This document shows positions 37,762 to 48,730 of a stretch of 64,000 bases of DNA, piece by piece. Source of the DNA: Ciborinia camelliae (taxonomy: Eukaryota; Ascomycota; Leotiomycetes; Helotiales; Sclerotiniaceae); contig JANPYM010000011.1 of NCBI GenBank assembly GCA_025890175.1, forward strand, positions 1,902,299 to 1,966,298. Reading direction: 5' to 3'. Within the stretch, counting starts at the first letter, position 1. Every line of letters starts with the position of its first letter. A program made the translations under genes and the position numbers. The notes under the pieces were generated by a model. It did not search any database, was not told where the DNA came from, and saw nothing but the letters and a program-made list of their open reading frames with translations.

Positions 37762-39141
37762 GATTTCTGGTGTGTCAATTAGCAAGCAATTCAGCTTTTT
37801 TATGAGTAAAATATCAAAACATACCTCTCAACTTCAACAATTGCTACAACAAAAATAGAGCTTTGTTCCTGTCACAATAATATGCACTCGACATCAGCAT
37901 CCCCGCCATTGGGAATAAACTAGCCCCACATCCGGTTAAGCATCGGAATATAGTACGCGCCGATAGGTATCAAATTAATCATTTTATATTGTATTGATAA
38001 CTGAATTGGATATAGGACAGAACATATAGAGCAGTTAAAGCCATGGATAGTTATATATATTAGGGACTATTAGTGCCTACCTAGTTCCTAAGTAAGGTAC
38101 CTTTGGCATCTTTGTCCCTGATAGCTGCTATCTTTTACCGAAAAGAGCAATGAACCCCGATTATTGTAGATACCATATGATGGTTCATATGCATTTGATC
38201 CATTAATCATTCTAGATGTTAATGATCATAACTCCTAGGTGCATTACTTGTTTTTCCTGGTATTATATTTATTCATTACATAGTACCTGGCTAACTTTCC
38301 CCCCAGATGCATTAATGAGTAGGTAGGTGATGTGGGTGATATGTTGAATACCTAGTGAGTACCTACCTACCTACCTACTGAAAGCGACCTCGACAAAATT
38401 ATCTACCTACATAGAATTTTGAAATTTGAATATATACACTAGACCCTTCACCAATACCAAAACCCAAATTTTGCAGAAGCAGATCGATTTTAAAATAATT
38501 CTTAGATATGATTCTTTAAAATCAATGCGAAAAGTCTTTGGAATTAAATTGATATTAAATTTCACAATAGATGAGTTTAAACTGGTTTTGATAAGGAAAT
38601 CATTAAATATTCAGTCCGGCTTCCAGAAAAGACCGGCCTGAGTGTATAGTGACGTAGGAGTTTGATCGATCATTTATGAAGATTCCATAAAAGATATACA
38701 ATGTTCAGATAAATGAAGGCGGGGGATGGCCTCGAGATTGGGATTTGGAGAGCAGAAGCACAAGAGACACTGTATGGCGTGAGAAACGTCGACAACGCAT
38801 TCAAATATCCAATTATTGAATCAATAAAAAGAAACAGCAATCCAGGTATTTGAAAGAAATGAATTCATGATGAATTGAGCTGCAAAAAGGGGAGAGTATG
38901 CCGAACGAAAAAGATGTATCACCCGAGGGAATCATAATGTGGAAAGGAGGATATCGTTTACACCTTTGAACCGTCTGATTGCAGAAAACCATTGAACACC
39001 GAAGAATCTTGAGAGTGAAAGATCATGATACCATTGCCCGTGCGATAATGCAGAATGCCAAAAGACATCGATAGCAACCGGCCTGTATTATAAATCCTGC
39101 CAGATACACTCCATATGCTACCACCACATAAGCCCAACCCT
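37762..39141. other. intergenic, nothing recognised
   Basis: 1.4 kb holding the SHMT promoter and the 3' region of eL19, with a short CTAC microsatellite at about 38360-38378. No gene seen. Confidence 0.5.
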
Positions 39142-40035
39142 TTACTTTGTCTCGGTCTCTTCTTCCTCGCCGAACTGGGCAGCCTTCTTGGCTTGGTTTC
39201 TCTCTGCCTTTCTCTCGCGGGCAGCCTTGGTCTTCGCACGCTTGGCGTCCATCTCTGCTCTGAGGAGGGTCTCACGTGCCTTCTCGGCCTTAGCCTTGTG
39301 GATCTGTGACAATTTGTTAGTTCAAGATTTCAATTGGCATATAAAAATGAACAAAATACTTACGTGTTCGACCAATGCACGCTTGTGCTTGAAGGTGTTA
39401 CCCTTGCTCAAGTGGTAGAGCTCGTGGTAGAGATGTTTGTCGATCTTACCGCTGGCACGGTACTTGACCAAGAGACGTCTGAGGACTCTAAGACGGCGCA
39501 TCCAAACAACTTGACTAAACAAATATTAGCCCAACAATTCTCTCCTGTTGTTCATCGTCTAGAAGGTGTATATTTCGTATGTTTATTGTGGAGTGGCGAA
39601 TGTCGTACCTTGGCATACGGGCATCTGCGGTACCCTTTCTCTTACCGAAACCACGGTGTCTACCAATTCTTCGTGCAGCGGTGAGTTCACGGGCGCGTGC
39701 GCGGGAGTGCATGGTGACTGGCTTGCGGATGATGAGTCCATCGGAAACGAGTTTGCGGATGGTTTGACGGGAGTTGGCGTTGGAGATTTCGCTGGTCTCG
39801 TTGGGGTCGAGCCAGATCTTGCGCTTTCCGCAGCCGACGACGGAAGCCGCCAGGCGCTTCTGGGTTGTGAGATTGACCCTATCGTGAGAAATTAGAGTCA
39901 GCTTTTTGATGTTTTTGATGTTTGTGGAGTCATGTTGTTGATGTCGCTTCCAAAAAGGGCTCGCAACGCATCGAATCGAACGCAAATGATCGATTAAATG
40001 GAATGAATTGAAATAGCAACGGCGTGGGCTTACAT
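39142..40035 (-). CDS. RPL19: 60S ribosomal protein eL19
   Basis: Four coding exons: 40035-40034, 39878-39609, 39514-39364, 39303-39142; introns of 155, 94 and 60 bp; 194 residues, the family length. The first intron splits the start codon (AT|G), giving [18 protein letters not shown]. Characteristic eL19 blocks follow: [48 protein letters not shown], and [16 protein letters not shown], with a Lys/Arg/Glu-rich helical tail ending in EEEETETK. It is a component of the large ribosomal subunit near the exit tunnel and the B6 bridge. A 5' intron at the start codon is common in fungal ribosomal protein genes. Confidence 0.96.
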
Positions 40036-41495
40036 CTTGACTGAATTCGGGGTCGTCGGTGGTGGTCGTCGGTGTTGTCGTTTGTTTGTCGTTCCAAGAA
40101 TTTTCGAAAATTGGATTAGTGATTTTTCACGTCGCTTATCATGATTTACTAATCCCCTTCGGCCTTAGTATGAATTTGATAGTTGATGCCATATAAAATA
40201 GGCACCTAGGGATCTCGGGACCGGGATGTTGAATTACTACTTTCTTTATAAGGGGTAACGAAAGATCCAAAGAATGAAGACAGACGAGTGCCAATTTCAT
40301 ATTTCTTCCCACGGGACTCGAGTTCATGAATCCTAATCATAAAATAGTTTCCGAATCGCCGTTCTAAATCTTATTCTCTATTGTATTGGGAAGGCAGCTC
40401 TTATCCGATTCATAAATACCCCTCCTATCAGCCAATAACTGGAATAACTTCAGTTGGTTTCTGTTGTATAAATTTATTGAATCGGAAATCCATTGATCTA
40501 TTATAATATGTCGATAAGTGGGAACATCAGAATTTCGCAGAGAGTTTTGTGTTAGTCCTGAATCTACCTAATCAGATAACCGCGCAATTCTAGAGTGATC
40601 ATAATAGTAGTATGTTCCTTCTATTGGCAACTAAGGGAAAGCCCATTCCGGATTATAACTACACAAAAGCCTCTCCTGTCCAATTGCATTAAGTTTGACT
40701 AACCGGAGGAAAGAATGTGAGGTGTGATATATGTATGCTTGTCGTATAACCTCCGAAATACAAAACTGTTACATGGTGAAAAATGATCTGGATTTGTTCC
40801 ATAAAATGGGGAACCTGTGGGCTCTTCATAATGAGGACTGTATCTGAAGTTTCATTACCAACTCTTTGGTGATGTTCAATGGGTATACCAGAATGGCCAT
40901 CGCAACTTCCTCTTTCGACAATGAACCTCTTTTCCATGGTACCAAAACTAAAGTAAAAATTTTCTCTTCCGTTAAACCTTTGCTGGCGAAAATTTCTTTC
41001 TCCTTTCTCGATTGTTCGTATCATTCCGAATCTTTAGTGGTACTATTCCGAATCGCTTTCTTCGAAGTATTCAAACCAAATTGTCCTATTAAGTTTGGAT
41101 GGGAATGAAAGTGTTTAACTGTCGAATAGTACTCAGATGATACTGATCAAAAGCGTTTTGATATTCCTTGGTGAGCAATTCGCGGCACCCCCCCCCATTC
41201 CATCTCATGAGTTCGGACTGCGGGTATGGATTGATAGGAAGGGATTATTAGAGGAGATTTTAAGACATAGTAGAATGTGGTCTTGATGTCCGTTTCTGGA
41301 ATAGAGGATTCGAATGGGTGGGTGAAGAGGGATTCTGGGTTGTAGGCGTGCTCGAATTCCTGGAAATTATGGAATCTCTGGCTCCCTTTCCTATTATTTT
41401 CGATTTCTAGGAGAAACAGGAATTTGTCGAGTTTCAAACATCGATATCTCTATTCCTATACCTTTTCCCGGCCTTTTTTCCCACGCTATATTCTC
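40036..41495. other. intergenic, nothing recognised
   Basis: 1.46 kb with no supportable gene. Short frames at 40689-41108 overlap on both strands and have no domain signature. Confidence 0.45.
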
Positions 41496-42004
41496 CTATC
41501 TCCCTTCACCCACAACCTCCTTTTTCCCAACCGGCATCTTCAGCCTCTCTTCACACCTACCTCTATACTTCTCCACCACATTCCTAAAATCCTCAATCAA
41601 ATCCTCCTGTTCCAATACCCTGTCCGCAATAACCAAAGCTTCTTTATATCTCCTGTAAAAATATAATTCTTCGATTGCGTACAGGACTTGTTGGGTTTGG
41701 GTTTACTGCGGGGGTTTAGAGGGAGCGGGGGGAGTGTCTCGGATATCTATTTCTCTTTCGTTAGGTTCTCTTTCTCTTTCTCTTGGATGTTAAGATTTGG
41801 GGTTGGGGATGCGGTAAAGTACGAGTTTGGAATTCGGGAAAGATAACATACCTCACCACACTCGATTCTAGCCTTCCATTCCCGCTTCACTGTCTGAAAA
41901 CTCTCTTCCGATTGGAAATCTCGAGGGATTTTTGAAGTAGTATCGGGGATGGATTCATCGGAGGAATCTACCTCTATTGCGAAGAGGGGGTTTTCGTCTT
42001 CCAT
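41496..42004 (-). CDS. small hypothetical protein, two exons, TPR-like helical end
   Basis: Exon 1 starts MEDENPLFAIEVDSSDES at 42004 and runs about 50 codons to a good donor, GAG|GTATGT, at about 41852. A second minus-strand frame to TAG at 41496-41498 encodes VLYAIEELYFYRRYKEAL, then VIADRVLEQEDLIEDF and a charged end (about 65 residues): an amphipathic helix pair like one tetratricopeptide motif. I could not fix the junction. The acceptor CGCAG at about 41708 brings an immediate TAA in the needed frame, while the donor TGTG|GTGAGG with acceptor ACAAG stays open. The second exon lacks a start codon, so simple ORF calling misses it. Function unknown. Confidence 0.5.
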
Positions 42005-42162
42005 TTGGGGGGTTATTGGGGGGGAATCGATTGATGGGAAGATATATGGTTTGAGTAGGTGATTTTGGGTTCCGTTCTATTTGGCAGTGAAAAGAGCAAT
42101 GAAAGGTGAAGTAAGAAGGGGGGGGCAAAGATGATCTTTTATGAAGATGTTTAATAATGATA

Positions 42163-42200
42163 CACCAAATTTTATAATATGTGTTCAAAACGTGATTTTT
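42163..42200 (+). repeat. left terminal inverted repeat
   Basis: Begins CACCAAATTTTATAAT directly after TA at 42161-42162. Confidence 0.85.
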
Positions 42201-43977
42201 TAATATTTTCGCTTGGATATTTTAAAATAATTTTTTAAAGCTTTAATATTTATATTAATTAATAATAATTTTATAATTAAATTTTTAAATAATTTAATAA
42301 ATATATTAAATTGAAGTTAAAGTTTAATTTATTATTTTGATAATATATAAAGCTTTTAAAATACTTTTTTATATTTATATTACAAATTTTAATGAAATTG
42401 ATTATATATTAATGAATTATAAAAAATTTATTATTTTAAATTTTTATAAAATGATTGTTATATTTTATAATATTATTGTAAAAATAATTAGAAAATATTT
42501 GAATTATATTTGAAAAAATAAATTTAAAAAAAAGCTTTTTGGGGGCTTAATTAATATTATAATTTTTAAAATAAATAAAACAATTAATAAAATTTATAAT
42601 AAATTATTATAATTATATTAAAATAAAATTGTAAAGTTTTTTTGAAAGATATTTGGTGTAGAAATTAATCGATTAACGATTTACAAAGTAATCAAAAAAA
42701 TCAATTTTATTTGTAAATAATTGGTGGTAAAGGTAATCTAAAGAAATGTAAAGTTAAGGGATAATTAAATAAATAAAATATAGTTTTTTTAATAAAATTA
42801 AATTATTTGTATTAATAAATTAGGTAATAATAATTGTATTAATAATTGTAGATATAGGTATAATTAAAAAAGTATTAAAGCGAAGGTATAAAGATAATTA
42901 ATAGATTATATAAAAGTTTTGGTACTATTAACGTATATAATTGAGGGTTATATTGTATTAATTATTTTTTTAAATATTTTCGATATAAGTATTTTTTATA
43001 ATTTTATTATTAAAAATGTTTTATTTATATGTAATTTATATTTTAATTTATAATTTATTATTATAATAAATAATGTTTTGGTTTATTATATTTTTGTAGA
43101 TAAGATTAAAAAAGTGGTAATAAATTATAAGATTCTAATTTAATATTTTTTATTATATTTTTTCGATTTATATTTAATTGAATTAAATTTTAAGGATTTA
43201 AAAAGTTTTATATATTGAAATTATTATATTGAGTATTTTAAGTATTATATTTATTAATATTTTTTCGAATAAATTATTAAAAAAAATTGTATTGATGTAA
43301 AGGTAGTTATAAAGGTAAGGGTATATTTTTTAAATTGCGAAATTTATTTATAATATTTTTTTTATTAGATTAGGTTAAGTTTTTAATTTATATAATTATT
43401 ATTTATTAAATACAAATATTTATTTTTTATTATTTATAAATTATTAATTTTTTAATTTTAAAAGAGTATTAGATGCTTTTTTTGTTATTGCCTTTTTATA
43501 ATATGCTTTAAAAACATTTTTTTTTTTTTTGATATTTATTAATATTTTAATTAATATATTTGGAAGAAAAGTATTATTAATAATTTTCAATTGTTTTAAA
43601 ATAAAGAATTTTTTATAAGCTAGTTTTATAATGTTATTAATTGTTTTTTGTTGAGTAATATTTATTATTTTTGTATTTAATTATTTTTTATATTTTTGTA
43701 GTAATAAAAATTTTTTTTTTGCATGTATTGGTAAAGAAACAAGGGTTTTAAAGTTTTTTTGGAATAATGGGGTAGTAAATTAATTATTTTATATTTGTAA
43801 TGGGTAGGATGGCAATATGGGAGAAAATAATTGTTGATAGTAAACTTAGAGTGGGGGTTAGGGGTATTATTGTTATAAAAAGGATTAATAAATATTAATA
43901 ATAAATTATGAAGTTGGAATGGGGGTGGGGGTGGGGGGGAGGTTTTTTTTTTTTTTTATTATTATAAATTTTAAATT

Positions 43978-44355
43978 NNNNNNNNNNNNNNNNNNNNNNN
44001 NNNNNNNNNNNNNNNNNNNNNNNNNNNNNNNNNNNNNNNNNNNNNNNNNNNNNNNNNNNNNNNNNNNNNNNNNNNNNNNNNNNNNNNNNNNNNNNNNNNN
44101 NNNNNNNNNNNNNNNNNNNNNNNNNNNNNNNNNNNNNNNNNNNNNNNNNNNNNNNNNNNNNNNNNNNNNNNNNNNNNNNNNNNNNNNNNNNNNNNNNNNN
44201 NNNNNNNNNNNNNNNNNNNNNNNNNNNNNNNNNNNNNNNNNNNNNNNNNNNNNNNNNNNNNNNNNNNNNNNNNNNNNNNNNNNNNNNNNNNNNNNNNNNN
44301 NNNNNNNNNNNNNNNNNNNNNNNNNNNNNNNNNNNNNNNNNNNNNNNNNNNNNNN
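43978..44355. other. assembly gap (378 N)
   Basis: Run of N flanked by long T tracts on both sides, inside the transposon relic. The true length is unknown. Confidence 0.99.
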
Positions 44356-44389
<34 letters not shown>

Positions 44390-45360
44390 TTTTTTTTATT
44401 ATTATTTATTTTAAAGCTTAAATTTAGCTTTATATATTGTATATATTTCTTTTTGGGGTTTAAAGCTTTTTTAATAAAAGGGGTAGTTATATACTTTTTA
44501 GAAAAAATATAATACATTTTTACTTTAGTAGTATTCCAATATTTTTTATTAAAATACTTTCGAATGTGTAGATTATATAAAACATTTTTTTATTGTTTTT
44601 AATTAATAATATTATTAAATTTGTTTTTATTATTTTTCGTTGGTTTAGTGAAAACAATTTATTTTTGTAATATTAGTTTATTTGCTAATAATATATATTT
44701 TAGATTTGTTTAATTATTTATTTTTTTTTATATTTTGCAATTAAAATTGTTTTAATTTTTTTGGAAAAAATTATTTATATTAATAGTTTTATAAATAATT
44801 AAATAAAGTTTTTTATTTATAAATTAATTAAAAACGAATTTATAATATATTTTATTTATAATATTTTTTATTTTTGGGTTAAATGTAGGTTTATAAAAAA
44901 AAAAAGTTTAATAACAAAATATTAATATATTAAGTTTAGATTTAATTTTAATAAAAAAGATGTTTGGAGGGGAAGAGGGAGGGGGAAAAGGAGGGGTAGT
45001 GGTGGTAGTGGCGATAATAAAAGCTTTATTATTTTTTATTATATTTTTTGTAGATTGTATATTTTTTGGAGAAAGTTTTTTATATTTTTGAGGGGTAAAA
45101 ATAGTGATAATTGGTGAAAGTGGGGGCATTTGTTTTTAAAATGAAACTTTTTTAATAGGCTTACAAATGCAAATAAACTTTTTGGAAACAAAAAAAAATA
45201 AATTTATTTTTTTAACAAAACGTTTTGTTTTTTTAATTTTTGCAATTATTTTGTATCAAAAATTAATTAAATTAAAGTAATAATGATAAAAATATAAATA
45301 ATAGAATTATAATTAAAATTAAAAATAAACTTATTTAAAAAGAAATCCGTTTAAACATTA

Positions 45361-45398
45361 AAAGTTATATTTTGGACACACATTATAAAATTTGGTGT
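45361..45398 (-). repeat. right terminal inverted repeat
   Basis: Read on the minus strand it begins CACCAAATTTTATAAT; TA follows at 45399-45400. Confidence 0.85.
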
Positions 45399-45689
45399 AA
45401 AAAGAATAACCTTATTTTCTTATCGATAAGGAATTTGATGTCACCGCTTGAAGCTGAAGCGGGGTATTTTGAGGGGTGCAAACTTCAGATGAATCGGGGT
45501 AGTTTCACCACATCAATCAATCAATTGATCCCCATAGGTACTCCGTAATTCCATACAATTATTCATCTGCATTAATTTCCTACTCCACTTTCTTTTTGCT
45601 TTCTGTTGTTTTCTTTCCCTACATACCTTTCTTTCCTATAAACATCATTATATACATATTGCCGTAATAGTTACACTACAGTCCTCGAA

Positions 45690-46526
45690 ATGGAAGACCA
45701 AGTAAAAAGATTGACGGAGAAGGTTTGGGGTATGACTGGCCATCTGATTTGAAGCTTTTGAGATAGGATATGGGGGCTGATCAGCCGGTTTAGAGAATTT
45801 CCAATCTACGCCACCCAATGCTAGATACCTCATTGCAGTATCCGGGATTCCTGGCTCAGGTATCTACACATCACCTCTATCCCCCATCTCCACTCACCAA
45901 GTAACACCTCCGACCCAGGAAAAACCACCCTCGCAGCAACCATAACCAAACGTCTCAACGCCCTCCAAACATCCCACTCAAACAAAACCTCTCTCCCTCC
46001 AATCGCAGGTTTCATCCCCATGGACGGCTACCACCTAACGCGCGCCCAACTCTCCGCCATGCCGGATCCCGTCCACGCACATGCTAGACGAGGCGCCGCG
46101 TTTACATTCGACGGCGATTCATTCCTATCACTCATCCGCCAAATCCGCGAACCCATCTCCCCCTCCACCATCACAATCCATGCTCCCTCCTTCGATCACG
46201 CCCTTAAAGATCCCAAAGAAAACGATATCCCCATCGAACCTACCACGAGGATTCTAGTTTTCGAAGGCAATTATTTATCGTTAGATAAAGAACCCTGGAG
46301 AAGTGCGGCGAAATTGATGGATCAATTGTGGTTTGTGGAAGTAGATTTTGAAGTGGCGAAACGGAGGTTGATTCCTAGACATGTGAAGGCTGGGATTGCG
46401 GGGGATGAGGTGGAGGCAGAAAAGAGGGTTGTGGAGAATGATTTGGTGAATGGGGAGGAGATTGTGAGGGATAGAATGGTGGTGCATGAGGTTATCGTTA
46501 GTACGGATGATGCGGCTTGGAAGTAG
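45690..46526 (+). CDS. P-loop kinase of the uridine kinase/phosphoribulokinase family (YFH7-like)
   Basis: Three exons: 45690-45729, 45794-45859, 45919-46526; introns of 64 and 59 bp; 237 residues. The start MEDQVKRLTEKVWENFQS is reached only by splicing. The second splice lies inside the Walker A codon run and restores GIPGSGKTTLA (residues 31-41). Further on are FIPMDGYHLTRAQLS (the substrate Asp and His region), RRGAAFTFDGDSF, LVFEGNYLSLD (Walker B-like) and RHVKAGIA (lid). These mark the panthothenate/uridine kinase-like group that includes yeast Yfh7, whose substrate is not established. Its stop lies 90 bp from the stop of the convergent dihydrofolate synthetase gene. Confidence 0.85.
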
Positions 46527-46616
46527 GTAGTCTGTGCTGTGAATGAGTAAAAAAGACGTGAACACTGGACTGTGAATGTCGGATTATGAATCATTCATAT
46601 TATAATCTTAGCTGGC

Positions 46617-47861
46617 CTAACATAGAAATGAACTCTTCACTATTTCGGCATCTCTCAGCAGCCGTAGTACATCGGAGACTAAGTAAAGACTACCCGCTAC
46701 AACGATAGGTCCACCCTGGGCAACGGTGGCTGCCCATCTTAGTGCCCCAGAAATGTCCGATTCCGAATCATGTAGGCAAGTGGTAGAAATGCCAACTGCA
46801 GAAGCTGCATCTAATATATCTTCTGTATCCATAGCTTGAACCCATGGCATTCCATCCACGGGCCCAAACTTAACTGCGGCTACACAGTCTCCTCTTCTCA
46901 AAATCTCCTTCATTATCCCATCAAGCTCTTTCCCTTGAGAAGCTGCCAGTACCCAGGTCACCTTGTTTGATTTTGTTCGAAGCTTTCCATTGACATATGA
47001 ACCGAGGACTTCTGCGGATTGAATATTGTGTGCGCCATCGAGTAATATAGGTTCCTTTCGACCTGACACAGCTCTAACATCAATAGTTTGAAGCCTACCA
47101 GGCCAATGAATATTTTGTATGGCTGGTAACAGTCGATGTAGGGGCGATTCCAACTTCGTATATGCTAAATGAAATGCGGTGTATGCGCAAGCTAAATTTT
47201 CCAATTGATGTGGTTCGAGATCTTGGCCTTTGATTTCATCCAAAAATGCGGATTCCGTAGAACTGATGACCAGATCTGTTCCAATTTCGTTGGCATACTT
47301 TGAGACAACTTCTCGCACCGAAGGTATATTGCTCCTATCTAAAACACAAGGAACCCCAGGTCTCATAATTCCAGCCTTTTCTCGGGCAATTTCCTCAATC
47401 GTATTTCCTAGAAATGATTGGTGGTCTAGACCAATCTTCGATATTATAGTGACAGCTTTGTTCTCCATGGTGTTTGTTGCATCCAATCGTCCTCCCAGTC
47501 CAACTTCGATCACACCCATCTCTATCTTCTCTTTGTAAAATACTTCGAATGCCGTGGCAGTGAGTAATTCGAATTCGGACGCCTCGAGGTTCTCGGCTTG
47601 GTTTCTCTTCAACACTAGAGCCTCAGCTTCGCGGAAGATAGATTCTCGAATCGGTTGTTCATCGATGGTAATGCAATCCCACCTATCAATCAAATGAGGT
47701 GAGGTAAATCTGCCACAACGAACACGACTGGCATGTAACATTGCAGATAGATAGGCACATATTGAACCTTTTCCATTGGTACCTGCAACATGAATGGCTT
47801 TCCATGGTTGAGGGGTATGTCTCAAAAGACGACTGATGCGACTGAGGCCAAGCTCTATCAT
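46617..47861 (-). CDS. FOL3: dihydrofolate synthetase / folylpolyglutamate synthase family
   Basis: Single exon, 414 residues, starting MIELGLSRISRLLRHTPQ. The Mur-ligase type ATP site HVAGTNGKGSICAYLSAML (GTNGKGS at 27-33) is intact, followed by FTSPHLIDRWDCI, VGLGGRLDATN, IGLDHQSFLGN, REKAGIMRPG and the C-terminal DGAHN motif. The length (about 415) and lack of a targeting sequence fit the Fol3-type dihydrofolate synthetase better than the longer Met7-type folylpolyglutamate synthase. It adds glutamate to dihydropteroate in folate synthesis. It is convergent with the P-loop kinase gene. The FOL3 symbol is by family resemblance. Confidence 0.85.
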   Translation of the reverse strand: MIELGLSRISRLLRHTPQPWKAIHVAGTNGKGSICAYLSAMLHASRVRCGRFTSPHLIDRWDCITIDEQPIRESIFREAEALVLKRNQAENLEASEFELLTATAFEVFYKEKIEMGVIEVGLGGRLDATNTMENKAVTIISKIGLDHQSFLGNTIEEIAREKAGIMRPGVPCVLDRSNIPSVREVVSKYANEIGTDLVISSTESAFLDEIKGQDLEPHQLENLACAYTAFHLAYTKLESPLHRLLPAIQNIHWPGRLQTIDVRAVSGRKEPILLDGAHNIQSAEVLGSYVNGKLRTKSNKVTWVLAASQGKELDGIMKEILRRGDCVAAVKFGPVDGMPWVQAMDTEDILDAASAVGISTTCLHDSESDISGALRWAATVAQGGPIVVAGSLYLVSDVLRLLRDAEIVKSSFLC

Positions 47862-48730
47862 CTTTTTATCTTTATGATTGGTTGCAAAGCGGGTTTAATA
47901 AGGAGAGCGGTAAGATGCTATTCTTTCAAGCGAATGTAAGTATGAACATTCTTATTCAAATGTTTATTGCCATTGAATTATTGTTCTGGAATATGGATAT
48001 GTTGTGGTATGGTAGGTATGGTATGATATGAGTCAAATTTAAAATATTTGATGCTCGAGTAGATCTCTACCACTGAGTAGATATGCTGAAAGCTTCGACC
48101 TTTTTGACTGCCGGATCTCCAGTATAAAAATTGGTTTGATCAATCAATAATTACTCCATACCTAGTATTATTTCCAAGGTTATTATTATCGGTCTTCAAT
48201 TTATCGATAACCTGATAACCCATTTAAATTTTCAATGCAAGGGTGATGATGATGCACTTGATCCCCATTAGTTTCTTATCTAGCGTGTTTTTGAGTAGAA
48301 GCTGGGGTTAGGTTTCCTCCATCCGTCTTCTCTTCTCTCCATCATCATCAATTGCAATCATCAATTTCAATCATCAATTGTCAATCATCAATTGTCAATC
48401 ATCAATTTCAATCATCAATTCCAATCATCAATTTCAATCATCAATTCCAATCATCAACTCCAATTATCAACTTTAATCATCAATTTCAATCATCAACTCC
48501 AATTATCAACTCCAATTATCAACTCCAATCATCAACTCCAATCATCAATTCCAATCATCAACTCCAATCATCAATTCTAATCATCAATTCTAATCATCAA
48601 TTTCAATTATCAATTATCAATTATATAAAAAACATCAAGTTTCATAACAAAGGATAAAATCACGGTCGCTAAAACTTTATAAACTTATCAACTTCCTTTT
48701 TCCATTGATTCACTTTCTACCAATTAAAAC
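47862..48730. other. intergenic with tandem repeat upstream of the next gene
   Basis: Contains the promoter of the FOL3-like gene and, from about 48347, a minisatellite that ends about 105 bp before the next start codon. Confidence 0.6.
48347..48625 (+). repeat. CAATCATCAATTT 12-13-bp minisatellite
   Basis: About 20 imperfect copies of AATCATCAATTCC/AATTATCAACTCC-type units; it may lie in the 5' UTR or promoter of the gene starting at 48731. Confidence 0.9.

Larger units (their letters stand above)
42163..45398. mobile_element. TIR DNA transposon relic, AT-rich, TA target site
   Basis: The left end reads TA-CACCAAATTTTATAATAT and the right end is its inverted partner, ending ATTATAAAATTTGGTG-TA. 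The inverted repeats match with few differences over about 35 bp, and each end abuts a TA dinucleotide, as in Tc1/mariner (Fot1/pogo-like) insertions. The interior is extremely AT-rich with no open frame, consistent with repeat-induced point mutation. A gap of N lies inside, so the 3236-bp length is nominal. By hand count, 42841-43320 has 54 G against 7 C, five of the C being in CpG. The element sits 158 bp upstream of the start codon of the small gene at 41496-42004. Superfamily is an inference from the TA flanks only; no transposase remains readable. Confidence 0.8.

Noticed and set aside
42163..42659. A smaller element nested at the left end, ending ATATTTGGTG-TA near 42655
   Set aside because: Only about 10 bases match the inverted repeat in an extremely AT-rich background, so chance is likely.
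43919..44386. 155-codon open frame
   Set aside because: It spans the run of N and poly-T and is an artefact.
35975..47861. A folate gene cluster (SHMT and dihydrofolate synthetase)
   Set aside because: They are about 9 kb apart with unrelated genes and a transposon between; chance neighbourhood is enough to explain it.
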